Shown: positions 27,513 through 36,502 of the stretch, one piece after another | Layout of the letters: each line of letters starts with the position of its first letter | How positions within the stretch are numbered: the first letter of the stretch is position 1 | Source of the DNA: Nonlabens sp. | GTDB lineage: Bacteria > Bacteroidota > Bacteroidia > Flavobacteriales > Flavobacteriaceae | Reading direction: 5' to 3' | Assembly: GCF_018401815.1 (NCBI RefSeq) | Contig: NZ_JAGYKG010000002.1 | Coordinates: forward strand, 372,001-436,000 | DNA: 64,000 bases | The notes under the pieces: generated by a model | What the model saw: only the letters and a program-made list of their open reading frames with translations | Told to the model about the DNA's origin: nothing | The model's database searches: none | Made by a program: the position numbers and the translations under genes

Positions 27513-30500
27513 ATGAGTAAAAATCATAACGAAGATACCAGAGTAAAGATTCCAGCTATCCTGCATTTAATGAGGTTGGGTTATGAGTATGTATCTTTAA
27601 AAGATGCGGTATATGATGAAGAGAATAACATCTTTACAGATATATTTAAAGAATCTATAGCGCGTATCAATCCTGGCTTAAGTAATGATGATATAAAAAG
27701 GTGGTATAAAGAAGTAGCACTTACCTTAGAAAATGAGGATTTAGGTAAAGTATTCTTTGAATCACTGATGGCTACCTCTGGAAAAAAATTGATTGATTTT
27801 GAAAACTTCTCCAACAACTCTTTTCACGTATGTACAGAGCTCACTTATAAAAATGGGGAGGATAATTTCCGACCAGATGTGATTTGTTTGATTAATGGGA
27901 TGCCCTTAGTTTTTATAGAGGTCAAAAAGCCAAATAATAAAAATGGCGTCATTGCAGAGCGATCGCGAATTAATGATCGTTTTAAGAATAAGCGTTTCCG
28001 AAAGTTCGTTAACCTTACTCAGTTTATGATATTCTCGAATAATATGGAATATGATGATAATGAGATAGAGCCATGGCAAGGCGCTTATTATGCATCAGCA
28101 TCTTATGGAAATCCTATATTCAATTATTTTAGAGAGGAAACAGTTTTAAATTTACAGCAGCTATTGCTTCCAGAAGATGCTATAGATGAAGATCTAGTTC
28201 TTAAGGATAACAACTACCAGACTCTTAAATACATACCAGAATTTGCCGATAATAAAAAACCAGATACGATTACAAATGCGATGCTATCCAGCATGCTATC
28301 CCGAGAACGTCTCGCTTTTATCCTGCAATATGGACTGGCTTATGTAAAAGAAACCAGCGGTTTACAAAAACACATCATGCGTTATCCGCAGTTGTTTGCT
28401 ACTAAGGCTATTGAAAGTAAACTGGATGAAGGAATACGTAAAGGAATCATTTGGCACACGCAGGGAAGCGGTAAAACAGCACTGGCGTATTACAATACTC
28501 ACTTTCTTACAGACTATTTTCAAAAACAAGGTGTCATCGCAAAGTTCTACTTTATTGTGGATCGAATAGATCTTGCCATACAAGCTAGTGATGAATTTAC
28601 TAAGCGTGGTTTAAAAGTTCATAAAGTTAGCAGCCGCGAGGCCTTTGCAAAGGATTTAAAAAAAGCTGGTGCTGTAGATAATGATAAAGGATTAAGAGAA
28701 ATTACAGTGGTTAATATCCATAAATTTCAGGACGACCCTAATGCAACTACTTCTACTGATTATGATATAAATGTGCAACGAGTTTATTTCCTTGACGAAG
28801 TACACCGCAGCTACAATCCTAAAGGTAGTTTTCTAGCTAATCTACAGCAAAGCGATCAAAACGCGATTAAAATAGGCCTTACAGGAACTCCTTTAATAGG
28901 GGAGACTTTGAGTTCCAAATACCTTTTTGGCGATTATATTCATAAGTATTACTACAATAAAAGTATTGCAGACGGTTATACGCTTAAACTCATACGTGAG
29001 GAAATAGAAACCGAATATAAAGCGACCTTACAGAAAGCGCTCGATGAACTGGAATTTAAAAAAGGTTCTGGTAATAAGAAATTGGTGACTGCTCATCCTT
29101 CTTATGTGGAGCCACTACTGGATTATATGGTGCGTGATTTTGAAAAAATGCGCCGTACAGAGAATGACAGCAGTATAGGTGCTATGGTCATATGTGATAG
29201 CAGTGAACAGGCGACCTTGTTATACCAGATATTTAATGATAAGTACGCTTTGAATGATTCCGCTTTCGCGAAAGCGGAACAAGAAGAAGAAACAAACGGA
29301 TTACTAATAGCAGCCGAAGAACCAACGAGCTATATCACTAAACTTGCTGACAGCCATAAAGTAAAAAGAGCTGAACTGATATTACATAATAGTGGAAGCA
29401 AAGACGAGTTGAAGGCTTGGCGAGAGTCCTTTAAGGATGGCGATGTAGATATTCTCTTTGTATATAACATGTTGCTTACAGGTTTTGATGCTAAAAGGTT
29501 AAAAAAACTCTATTTAACCAGAGTCATCAAGAGTCATAATTTATTGCAGGCGCTTACCAGAGTTAACCGTGCTTATAAAAGTTATAAATATGGTTATGTA
29601 GTAGATTTTGCTGACATCAGTAAAGAGTTTGATAAGACCAATAAAGACTACTTTGACGAACTGCAAGATGTTCTGGGGACAGAAGAAGAACATTACAGCA
29701 ACTTGTTCATGTCTCGTGATGAGATGCGAGAACGCATAGTCGCTGCTAAGGAAGTGCTGGCAGATTATAACCTCTCCAATCGTGAGGTGTTCTCTCAACA
29801 AATCAATCAAATAAGTGATGTAGATAAAGTAGCCGAACTTAAGAAAGCACTGGAAGATGTGCGGGTATTATACAATATGATACGACTGGTGGGTGAATAT
29901 GATTTACTAGAGTCCATGGACTTTACCACATTGAGTGATTTGCGCATTGAGGCGTCTAACAGGCACCAATTGCTTAATGCAAAAGATGCGATGCAAAATA
30001 ATGAAGAAGTTGGGAATCTATTAAACCTAGCCCTAGAGGACATCATGTTTGATTTTCATAAAGTAGGAGAAGAAGAATTGATATTAGGGGACCAACTTAA
30101 AAACACATTAAAACGCACACGAGAAGGACTTGCTAGTAATTTTGACCCTAAAGATCCTGAATACATCACGCTCTATGAAGAGTTAAAAAGACTCTTTAAT
30201 AGCAAGAACATCAACGAGGTTTCTCAAGATGAGATGCGTCGCAATATCATGGATCTTGAAAAGATCTATACTAGAGTTAAAGAACTGAACCGTATTAATG
30301 AAACCTTACGCGATAAGTATAAAGGCGATAAAAAATATGTGCGTATTCAAAAACGATTGCTAGAGGCAGGAAAACCGTCTAAGTTAAAAAACGAGATTAT
30401 AGAAGCACTACAACGTGTAAAAGATGAAACTGATGTCACGATTTTAAACCGAAGCGATACCTTGCAAAACGAGGCTTATTTTGGCCGAGTGATCGCAGGA

Positions 30501-30620
30501 CTGGTCGTTAAAGAATTTGATAGAGGTGGCAATGTTGATATTGATTTAGAAACTGCACTTTTTATTACTGATATTATTGTAAAAGAATATATGGATGAGT
30601 ATTATGGGAGAACGGCGTAA
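27513..30620 (+). CDS. hsdR: Type I restriction endonuclease, R subunit
   Basis: 1035 aa, started at ATG 27513 (MSKNHNEDTRVKIPAIL); a longer frame from 27438 adds an atypical leader. N-terminal PD-(D/E)XK nuclease: RPDVICLINGMPLVFIEVKK (about 116-135). Superfamily 2 helicase motor: motif I TQGSGKTALAY (about 316), motif II LDEVHRS, motif III LTGTPL, motif VI region QALTRVNRAY. A C-terminal helical domain binds the HsdM/HsdS core. It translocates DNA and cuts unmodified DNA away from the site. A 22-bp palindrome copy lies in frame at 29258. Confidence 0.95.
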   Translation: MSKNHNEDTRVKIPAILHLMRLGYEYVSLKDAVYDEENNIFTDIFKESIARINPGLSNDDIKRWYKEVALTLENEDLGKVFFESLMATSGKKLIDFENFSNNSFHVCTELTYKNGEDNFRPDVICLINGMPLVFIEVKKPNNKNGVIAERSRINDRFKNKRFRKFVNLTQFMIFSNNMEYDDNEIEPWQGAYYASASYGNPIFNYFREETVLNLQQLLLPEDAIDEDLVLKDNNYQTLKYIPEFADNKKPDTITNAMLSSMLSRERLAFILQYGLAYVKETSGLQKHIMRYPQLFATKAIESKLDEGIRKGIIWHTQGSGKTALAYYNTHFLTDYFQKQGVIAKFYFIVDRIDLAIQASDEFTKRGLKVHKVSSREAFAKDLKKAGAVDNDKGLREITVVNIHKFQDDPNATTSTDYDINVQRVYFLDEVHRSYNPKGSFLANLQQSDQNAIKIGLTGTPLIGETLSSKYLFGDYIHKYYYNKSIADGYTLKLIREEIETEYKATLQKALDELEFKKGSGNKKLVTAHPSYVEPLLDYMVRDFEKMRRTENDSSIGAMVICDSSEQATLLYQIFNDKYALNDSAFAKAEQEEETNGLLIAAEEPTSYITKLADSHKVKRAELILHNSGSKDELKAWRESFKDGDVDILFVYNMLLTGFDAKRLKKLYLTRVIKSHNLLQALTRVNRAYKSYKYGYVVDFADISKEFDKTNKDYFDELQDVLGTEEEHYSNLFMSRDEMRERIVAAKEVLADYNLSNREVFSQQINQISDVDKVAELKKALEDVRVLYNMIRLVGEYDLLESMDFTTLSDLRIEASNRHQLLNAKDAMQNNEEVGNLLNLALEDIMFDFHKVGEEELILGDQLKNTLKRTREGLASNFDPKDPEYITLYEELKRLFNSKNINEVSQDEMRRNIMDLEKIYTRVKELNRINETLRDKYKGDKKYVRIQKRLLEAGKPSKLKNEIIEALQRVKDETDVTILNRSDTLQNEAYFGRVIAGLVVKEFDRGGNVDIDLETALFITDIIVKEYMDEYYGRTA
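29258..29279. repeat. Extended palindrome within hsdR
   Basis: 22-bp perfect palindrome centred on TTTCGCGAAA, read in the hsdR frame as SAFAKAE. Confidence 0.85.
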
Positions 30621-30630
30621 TTAACCTGTC

Positions 30631-30752
30631 TCGACTGCGCTCGACATGACAGTGATGACTGCGCTCGACATGACAGTGATGACTGCGCTCGACATGACAG
30701 TGATGACTGCGCTCGACATGACAGTGATCGCTGCGCTCGACTTGACAAATGA
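30631..30752 (+). repeat. Tandem array, 24-bp unit, ~5 copies (TCGACTGCGCTCGA orientation)
   Basis: Begins right after the hsdR stop. Each unit carries the near-palindrome ACTGCGCTCGACATGACA; the middle three units are identical 24-mers, the outer two diverge. The core is the reverse complement of the array downstream of the GIY-YIG gene. The high GC contrasts sharply with the AT-rich surroundings. Confidence 0.9.
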
Positions 30753-30761
30753 AACTAAAAA

Positions 30762-31109
30762 ATGAAGTACTATCACTTATATATCCTAGAATGTGCAGAT
30801 GACTTGCTATATACTGGTATTACTAATGATTTGAAAAGACGCTTTGAAGAACATGAATCAGGTAAAAACCCACGAGCATTTACTTTTAAAAGGCGACCTT
30901 TAAAGTTGATTTACAAAGAGCGATTTACAGATGTAAGACATTGTATATACTTTGAAAAGAAAATTAAAAAATGGAGTGCAGCAAAGAAAAGAGCCTTAGC
31001 AAATGGAGATTATGATATGATACAAATTTTATCAGAGTGTAGAAATATGACGCATAGTAAATATCAACCAACTGATGACGACATCTCGACTGCGCTCGAT
31101 GTGACATAA
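30762..31109 (+). CDS. GIY-YIG nuclease family protein
   Basis: 115-aa stand-alone GIY-YIG (UvrC/URI-type) domain. The N-terminal YHLYILECADDLLYTGITND aligns to the GIY..YIG strands (with LYIL and LYTG), followed by the conserved Arg helix DLKRRFEEH and the catalytic Glu in YFEKKIKKW. It is inserted between hsdR and hsdM, on the same strand, and framed by repeat arrays in opposite orientations. Its own last codons are made of the repeat (DDISTALDVT). It may act on DNA as a homing-like or repair nuclease; no direct tie to the type I enzyme is known to me. Confidence 0.85.
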   Translation: MKYYHLYILECADDLLYTGITNDLKRRFEEHESGKNPRAFTFKRRPLKLIYKERFTDVRHCIYFEKKIKKWSAAKKRALANGDYDMIQILSECRNMTHSKYQPTDDDISTALDVT

Positions 31110-31130
31110 AAAATTCTAATGTCAGTTCGA

Positions 31131-31249
31131 GCGCAGTCGAGAACGATGCGCAGTCGAGAACGATGCGCAGTCGAGAACGATGCGCAGTCGAGAACGATGC
31201 GCAGTCGAGAACGATTCGCAGTCGAGAACGATTCGCAGTCGAGAACATT
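31131..31249 (+). repeat. Tandem array, 17-bp unit, 7 copies (TCGAGCGCAGTCGA orientation)
   Basis: Unit GCGCAGTCGAGAACGAT repeated seven times; copies 1-5 are identical and 6-7 start with T, the last ending in CATT. The array ends 27 bp before the hsdM start codon, so it lies in the hsdM leader. The core TCGAGCGCAGTCGA just upstream (from 31127) is the reverse complement of the first array's core. Confidence 0.9.
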
Positions 31250-31276
31250 AAATAACAACAACTAACAACAAACAAA

Positions 31277-32899
31277 TTGACCCAAGACACTAACTTTAAA
31301 CAACAAACCAAAGAACTCATAGACTCGCTTAAGGCCGTATGTGCTGGAGCAGGATTAGGGAATACCGCTGGGGAGTTCAATATCATATTGCAATCTTTTT
31401 TATATAAGTTTTTAAACGATAAGTTCTCGCATGAAGTAAAAAAAATGCGACCAGAATTGGCAGAAGCTGAAAACTTTCAAGAAGCGCTAGAAGCCATTCC
31501 TGAAAAAGAATACCAGATGTTGAGCATTAAACTCAATGTGAATGCGGCTTTTTTAAGAACTGACCAAACCTTAGGTTTTCTATTCAATCAGCAGAATGAG
31601 GCAGATTTTGCCAAACGTTTTGACGATACCTTAATCGATATTGCCGCAAGCAACAATGCACTGTTTGCCGTAAGTACAGAAGATGGACAGAAACTTCAAC
31701 TCTTTGAGGGGGTGGTAGAGAAGTACGTTGCTAGTAAACGTGACGCTTTCGCGAAAGCGATCATCAACAAACTGGTAGAGTTCAACTTTGAGAATATCAT
31801 GAATCAAGGTTTTGACTTTTTCTCTACCATATTTGAATACCTGATTAAAGATTATAACAGTGATAGTGGGGGTAAGTATGCCGAGTATTATACACCTCAT
31901 GCGGTGTCTAAGATAATGGCAACCATTCTCTCACCACAAGGCGATCAAAGCGTTTCTATTTTTGACCCTAGTGCAGGATCAGGAACCTTATTGATGAATC
32001 TGGCACATGCCATAGGTCCTGAGAACTGTACCGTGTATTCACAAGACATATCTCAAAAGTCATCTAACCTGTTGCGACTCAACCTGGTGTTAAACGGTCT
32101 GGTACACAGTATAGGGAACGTGATACAGGGCAACACCATGACAGATCCTTACCATAAAGAGGGACAACAGCTGCGCAAATTTGACTATATCGTGTCTAAT
32201 CCACCTTTTAAACTGGATTTTAGTGATGATTTAGAGAAGTTAGGCGCCTCTACCAACAAGGACCGCTTTTTTGCAGGATTGCCTAATGTGCCTAAAAAAG
32301 CCAAGGACAAAATGGCGATCTATCCTTTATTTATACAGCATATTATGTTTTCGCTTTCGCGAAAGGGAAAAGCCGCTATCGTAGTACCGACAGGATTCAT
32401 TACCGCACAATCAGGTATTGAAAAACGCATTAGAGAAAAACTAGTAGAAGATAAAATGCTCGCAGGCGTGGTGAGCATGCCCAGCAATATTTTTGCTACT
32501 ACAGGAACAAATGTGAGCATCCTATTTATAGATAAAAACAATGACAAAGATGTGGTGCTTCTGGATGCCAGCAATCTAGGAACGATGGTGAAAGAAGGTA
32601 AAAACCAAAAAACGGTGTTGAGCCCAGAAGAAGAAGATCAAGTCATACAGACATTTACTGATAAGAAAGCTATAGATGATTTTTCTGTAGTCGTTTCTTA
32701 TGAAGAAATCGCTGCCAAAAATTACAGCCTAAGCGCAGGACAATACTTTGAAGTAAAAATAGAATACGTAGACATCACTGCTGATGAGTTCGCCACCAAA
32801 ATGAATGACTTTGAAACCAATCTAGAAAGCCTTTTTGTCGAGTCTAAAGAGCTGGAAAAAGAGATTCAGTCGAATTTGAAAGGTGTGCGTTATGAATGA
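31277..32899 (+). CDS. hsdM: Type I DNA methyltransferase, M subunit
   Basis: 540 aa, apparently starting at TTG 31277 (MTQDTNFKQQ), since there is no in-frame ATG nearby and the array lies just upstream. N-terminal helical HsdM_N domain, then an N6-adenine methyltransferase domain with motif I DPSAGSGTLL (about 231-240) and motif IV SNPPF (about 307-311). It methylates the target adenine with HsdS and protects host DNA. Two palindrome copies lie in frame (31744 read AFAKA; 32352 read LSRK). The stop overlaps the hsdS start by 8 bp. Confidence 0.95.
   Translation: MTQDTNFKQQTKELIDSLKAVCAGAGLGNTAGEFNIILQSFLYKFLNDKFSHEVKKMRPELAEAENFQEALEAIPEKEYQMLSIKLNVNAAFLRTDQTLGFLFNQQNEADFAKRFDDTLIDIAASNNALFAVSTEDGQKLQLFEGVVEKYVASKRDAFAKAIINKLVEFNFENIMNQGFDFFSTIFEYLIKDYNSDSGGKYAEYYTPHAVSKIMATILSPQGDQSVSIFDPSAGSGTLLMNLAHAIGPENCTVYSQDISQKSSNLLRLNLVLNGLVHSIGNVIQGNTMTDPYHKEGQQLRKFDYIVSNPPFKLDFSDDLEKLGASTNKDRFFAGLPNVPKKAKDKMAIYPLFIQHIMFSLSRKGKAAIVVPTGFITAQSGIEKRIREKLVEDKMLAGVVSMPSNIFATTGTNVSILFIDKNNDKDVVLLDASNLGTMVKEGKNQKTVLSPEEEDQVIQTFTDKKAIDDFSVVVSYEEIAAKNYSLSAGQYFEVKIEYVDITADEFATKMNDFETNLESLFVESKELEKEIQSNLKGVRYE
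31744..31759. repeat. GCTTTCGCGAAAGC palindrome (in hsdM)
   Basis: Perfect 16-bp copy read in frame as DAFAKAI. Confidence 0.85.
32352..32365. repeat. GCTTTCGCGAAAG palindrome, slightly imperfect (in hsdM)
   Basis: CGCTTTCGCGAAAG followed by GG instead of CG; read in frame as SLSRKGK. Confidence 0.75.
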
Positions 32900-34361
32900 T
32901 TACGTTCAACTAGGAGAGTTAATTGATTCTATTTCTAAGACTCACAAATTTGACAAAGAGGAATTAGTTTTTTTAAACACATCAGATGTTTCAGAAGGAA
33001 AAATTTTAATCAATCATTATTCTAAGGTTAAAGACTTAAAAGGGCAAGCAAAAAAGACTATCAAAAACGGCGATATTCTTTACAGTGAGATTCGACCTAA
33101 GAATAGGCGATACGCTTACGTTAAAGAATTGGAAAATCCCGAAGACTATGTCGTTTCAACTAAGCTCATGGTTTTGAGAAATAAATCAGAGTTGTTAGAT
33201 AACGATTATCTATATCAATTCCTTACAGCTGAGTCAACCGTAAATTACCTACAACGAAAGGCAGAAAATAGAATAGGTTCATTTCCTCAAATAACATTTA
33301 ATGTTTTAAAGCAAATAAAGATTTGGCTTCCAGAAATTAAAACCCAAAAACAAATCGCCAAAGTCCTTTCCGATCTCGATGCTAAAATAGAACTCAACAA
33401 CCAGATCAACCAGCAGTTAGAATCTATGGCAAAAACGCTGTACGATTATTGGTTTGTACAATTTGATTTCCCTGTCTCGACTGCGCTCGACATGACAACC
33501 GAAAATGTCAGTTCGAGCGCCACATCAAGTGTCAGTTCGAGCGCGTCACTTCGAGCGGAGTCGAGAAGCGAGAACGATTTAGAATTCGAGAACAAAGAAC
33601 CTGTCTCAACTGCGCTCGACATGACAGCGGTTAAAGGCTATAAATCGGCTGGCGGTAAAATGGTTTATAATGAGGAATTGAAGCGTGAGATTCCTGATGG
33701 GTGGGAAAGTGGAGTGCTATCGGATATCGCCAATATAACAATGGGTCAATCGCCTGCGGGAAGTTCTTATAATGAGGAAGGATTAGGAACAGTTTTTTAT
33801 CAAGGCTCAACAGATTTTGGTTCAAGATTTCCAACAGTTAGAAAGTATACAACTGAGCCATCTCGCATGGCTTCGGAAAATGATATATTATTATCTGTAA
33901 GGGCGCCTGTCGGTACTTTAAACCAAGCAACGGAAAGTTGTTGCATAGGGCGTGGGCTCGCTGCTCTAAATGAAAAATCAGGATCTAATTCTTTTCTTTG
34001 GAGTCAAATGGAATATTTTAAACAAGTATTTGACCGGAGTAATGCAACTGGGACCACATTCGGATCAATTACTAAATCTGAGCTTTTTGGACTCCAGCTT
34101 TCAATTCCTCCACAAGTAATTGTAAATAAGTTTAAGAAATTAGCTGATCCGTTACATGAACAAATTGTAGTGAATGCAAAACAAAACCAAAAGCTCACGG
34201 AGTTGCGCGACTGGTTGTTGCCTATGTTAATGAATGGGCAGGCGACCGTAGGGAGTCCCGATGTTAATCAGGATCAAGTGAACTCGAATTTGAACTCGAA
34301 CTCGAATGATGCAGGTCTTGTGGATGGTGGTTTGGGTAGGGTTGCTGGGGAACTGTCCTAA
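32892..34361 (+). CDS. hsdS: Type I specificity subunit with repeat-invaded linker
   Basis: 489 aa from ATG 32892 (MNDYVQLGELI), overlapping hsdM by 8 bp. TRD1 covers about 1-150, then the first conserved helix (KQIAKVLSDLDAKIELNNQ, QLESMAKTLYDYWFVQFDFP), then about 50 residues encoded by copies of the TCGACTGCGCTCGA repeat (about 194-245: STALDMT, VSSSA, SLRAESRSEND), then TRD2 (REIPDGWESGVLSDIANIT onward) and the second conserved helix (KLTELRDWLLPMLMNGQ). The two TRDs set the bipartite target; the spacer length between them affects the gap in the recognised sequence. The C-terminus ends in Asn/Ser/Gly-rich residues. Confidence 0.93.
   Translation: MNDYVQLGELIDSISKTHKFDKEELVFLNTSDVSEGKILINHYSKVKDLKGQAKKTIKNGDILYSEIRPKNRRYAYVKELENPEDYVVSTKLMVLRNKSELLDNDYLYQFLTAESTVNYLQRKAENRIGSFPQITFNVLKQIKIWLPEIKTQKQIAKVLSDLDAKIELNNQINQQLESMAKTLYDYWFVQFDFPVSTALDMTTENVSSSATSSVSSSASLRAESRSENDLEFENKEPVSTALDMTAVKGYKSAGGKMVYNEELKREIPDGWESGVLSDIANITMGQSPAGSSYNEEGLGTVFYQGSTDFGSRFPTVRKYTTEPSRMASENDILLSVRAPVGTLNQATESCCIGRGLAALNEKSGSNSFLWSQMEYFKQVFDRSNATGTTFGSITKSELFGLQLSIPPQVIVNKFKKLADPLHEQIVVNAKQNQKLTELRDWLLPMLMNGQATVGSPDVNQDQVNSNLNSNSNDAGLVDGGLGRVAGELS
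33472..33627 (+). repeat. REP-like repeat copies inside hsdS
   Basis: Four partial copies: CTGTCTCGACTGCGCTCGAC at 33472, GTCAGTTCGAGCGC at 33518 and 33531, a CACTTCGAGCGGAGTCGAGA copy at 33547, and CTGTCTCAACTGCGCTCGAC at 33601. They match the cores of the arrays at 30631 and 31131, in both orientations, and keep the reading frame open. Confidence 0.85.
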
Positions 34362-34557
34362 GAAAAGGGGTGACTATATATTGATTTAGCATAATGCACC
34401 AAATGCAGCCTTAAAAACAATCTTTTTTTATTAATACTTACAAGGGTATGAAGTTGACTGATCAACCTTTTTTCAAGTTACCGTACATTAATCGTACAAT
34501 TTAAAGCATAAAAAAACCCTAACTAATATGTATTTAATGAATTAAGGTTTATTAAAA

Positions 34558-34664
34558 TGGAGTCGGAGAACGACATTGCGAGAGCAATGTGCGAGATGTA
34601 GCGCTGGCCGTGATTCTCCCGACTGCACAATAAAAACCGCCGAGCCTTAGCTGGTGGTTTTTTT
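34558..34664 (-). repeat. Structured repeat, copy 1, with terminator
   Basis: About 70 bp (34558-34627) with outer arms AGTCGGAGAA and TTCTCCCGACT, an inner hairpin CATTGC-GAGA-GCAATG, and then a terminator hairpin (34632-34664; AACCGCC / GGTGGTT, T-run). The outer end TGGAGTCGGAGA equals the 3' end of the tmRNA gene. Copies 2 and 3 lie at 36503 and 36611. Confidence 0.75.
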
Positions 34665-34755
34665 AAAGTGGGTTGGAGCGAAAGAGTTCGAACTTTTTGA
34701 GTGAGGATATTTCATTAATTATTTCAAAATCAGTTAGTATCGGGATGTGAGATTT

Positions 34756-36006
34756 TCAATACCTAAAAGCTCCAGACATTAATTCTATTTCAGCATTTTT
34801 AATTCCTATTTTTTTTGCAATGGTTTTCCAACCTTTGACTGCTTGTGAAACTTCCTGAATGATGGTTTTCATTTCGCTTTCGCGTATGCGGAAATAAGAA
34901 CCTACACTTTTTGCCAGTCCAAAGTCCAATGCATTATCATCCATGTCTATATTAAGGGATAAGCCATTCTTTTCAATAGAAGGATTTAAATCGTATGCTG
35001 GCGACAGAATCCAACCTTCGTCTGTTAAAATAAAACCATGATTACGTAAATGATCATCTGTATTTGATATAGCGATATTGAAAATGATACGTCGCCATAG
35101 TTGGTGCAGATTTGTTTCTATATTTACTCCATAATTTTCAATAAATTCCACTATTTCTAAATAACTAGGAGTTGTTCCTTTAATGCTATCTTCGCTATTA
35201 CCTGTCATCGTCATGGCAGATGCGAAATGAATCCTTTTACTATTTTCTCTGTCAAACCTGCGTGTTAAAAAGGTATGGTAAGCTCCACTGATTTTTTCAA
35301 TCTTAGATTCTGCCATATTTATACCAGCATTCAAAGCTAATTTATAAGCTAGATATTCCCATGCAGCTTTATCAATGGTATCTGTTTTAGATGGGAATTT
35401 TGCAATCCATAGGTTTTTATCATTGTCTAATACATTAGCCTTAGGTCTTGCGCCACCTAATGAAGAACCAGGGGCAATAAGAACAGCAATCCATTTTCTA
35501 ATGGTTTCATTATGGTCGTCGTTTTCTAATTGATTCACGGCTTCTTGTAAATCACCTAAAGAGGACCATGGTGGAGTAGGACTGTGCTCATCATTATTGA
35601 TAAAAGGTCCGTTCAAATCAGTTTTAAAACGTAAAGCACCCATTCTACTCTGATCATAAACGCCTAATAAATAATCTATTTCATAAAGTGTTTTAGCTTT
35701 TTCACCTTTAGCTCTAGCATCTTGAGCTGCTCTGCGTTTCATTAAGGTTTTTCCCCAAGTGTCTGGCATGCTGTCTAGAAAAATACCGAAATTCTCTTTA
35801 TTTGTTGGGTATTGAGCGCCAGAGAAAAAATCAAGATCTGGATCGAGTAAGTGTTGCGATTTACTTTTAAGCCACTCGCGATCGTATTCAAAACTGAACG
35901 CCTTTTTACTTTTGGCAAAATGAGCTGATAAAACTCCAACTAAAGAAGGAGCATCTAGTCCTATCCAGTCTGCATACACATATATGTCAAATTTGCCCGT
36001 TCCCAT
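34756..36006 (-). CDS. hipA: HipA-family toxin kinase
   Basis: 416-aa Ser/Thr kinase-like toxin of the HipBA type. N-terminal HipA_N domain (about 1-105, with GALRFK near its end), then the kinase-like domain with SSLGGARPKANV, LTRRFDRE, catalytic-loop region IAISNTDDHLRNHGFI and metal-binding LSPAYDLNPS. Known HipA proteins phosphorylate aminoacyl-tRNA synthetases such as GltX and slow translation. The start is 5 bp after the hipB stop, so the pair is one operon. Full length, no lesion seen. Confidence 0.92.
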   Translation of the reverse strand: MGTGKFDIYVYADWIGLDAPSLVGVLSAHFAKSKKAFSFEYDREWLKSKSQHLLDPDLDFFSGAQYPTNKENFGIFLDSMPDTWGKTLMKRRAAQDARAKGEKAKTLYEIDYLLGVYDQSRMGALRFKTDLNGPFINNDEHSPTPPWSSLGDLQEAVNQLENDDHNETIRKWIAVLIAPGSSLGGARPKANVLDNDKNLWIAKFPSKTDTIDKAAWEYLAYKLALNAGINMAESKIEKISGAYHTFLTRRFDRENSKRIHFASAMTMTGNSEDSIKGTTPSYLEIVEFIENYGVNIETNLHQLWRRIIFNIAISNTDDHLRNHGFILTDEGWILSPAYDLNPSIEKNGLSLNIDMDDNALDFGLAKSVGSYFRIRESEMKTIIQEVSQAVKGWKTIAKKIGIKNAEIELMSGAFRY

Positions 36007-36011
36007 AGTTT

Positions 36012-36299
36012 CTATAGTAAATCAAGATCTTGTAGTTTTCTGCCGAACTCGTCGTCACTAGCTAATTTTAAAAAGTCATCTTGAAGGTTAAGGACTCTAA
36101 AAACATTAAAATATAAACCTATGGAAACGGCAGGATCGCCTTTTTCAATCCGATAAAGTGTAGCTCTGTGAATCCCAGCACGTTCCGATACTTGTTGTGT
36201 AGTAAGCTTTCTACGTTTTCTAGCAAGTTTGATGTTCTCACCTATTTGCTCAAACATCTTTTGATATTTAGGAAGAAGTATTGTTTTCTTAGAGTTCAT
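36012..36299 (-). CDS. hipB: HipB-like antitoxin, XRE-family HTH
   Basis: 95 aa starting at ATG 36299 (MNSKKTILLPKYQKMFEQ). An upstream TTG at 36320 lies in the TATATTTG box and is excluded. HTH_3 domain in IGENIKLARKRRKLTTQQVSERAGIHRATLYRIEKGDPAV (spread over about 20-60). It should bind the operon promoter and neutralise HipA. It precedes hipA with a 5-bp gap. Confidence 0.88.
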   Translation of the reverse strand: MNSKKTILLPKYQKMFEQIGENIKLARKRRKLTTQQVSERAGIHRATLYRIEKGDPAVSIGLYFNVFRVLNLQDDFLKLASDDEFGRKLQDLDLL

Positions 36300-36317
36300 T
36301 AAGTCGCTTATTTGCAA

Positions 36318-36325
36318 CAAATATA
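36318..36325 (-). promoter_or_regulatory. -7 box TATATTTG for hipBA
   Basis: Minus-strand TATATTTG ending 18 bp before the hipB ATG; it fixes the start choice and is a likely site of HipB autoregulation. Confidence 0.6.
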
Positions 36326-36460
36326 GTATTAATGTATTTAATAAGCGTCATTCTTGTAAAAATATAAAAGACTTATGTTTTTAATTGTGTAACTATAAAA
36401 AGTTCGAACCTATAACTCTATAAGTGACAACTCTTTGATGAATTTTGAAGAAAAGTAAAA

Positions 36461-36491
36461 AACCTCTTTAAATCATTGATCTAAAGAGGTT
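36461..36491. terminator. Terminator-like hairpin before structured repeat copy 2
   Basis: AACCTCTTTA / TAAAGAGGTT stem with an A-run and T-run at the edges. It is placed relative to TGGAGTCGGAG exactly as the tmRNA terminator is at 59639. Confidence 0.7.
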
Positions 36492-36502
36492 TAATTTAAG
36501 TT

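Noticed and set aside
30631..31249. CRISPR array
   Set aside because: The units abut with no unique spacers and no cas genes are present; it is a tandem repeat.
30964..31386. Minus-strand frames across the 17-bp array (140 and 65 codons)
   Set aside because: They are translations of the tandem repeat (RSRLRIVLDCASF repeated) and antisense to GIY-YIG/hsdM.
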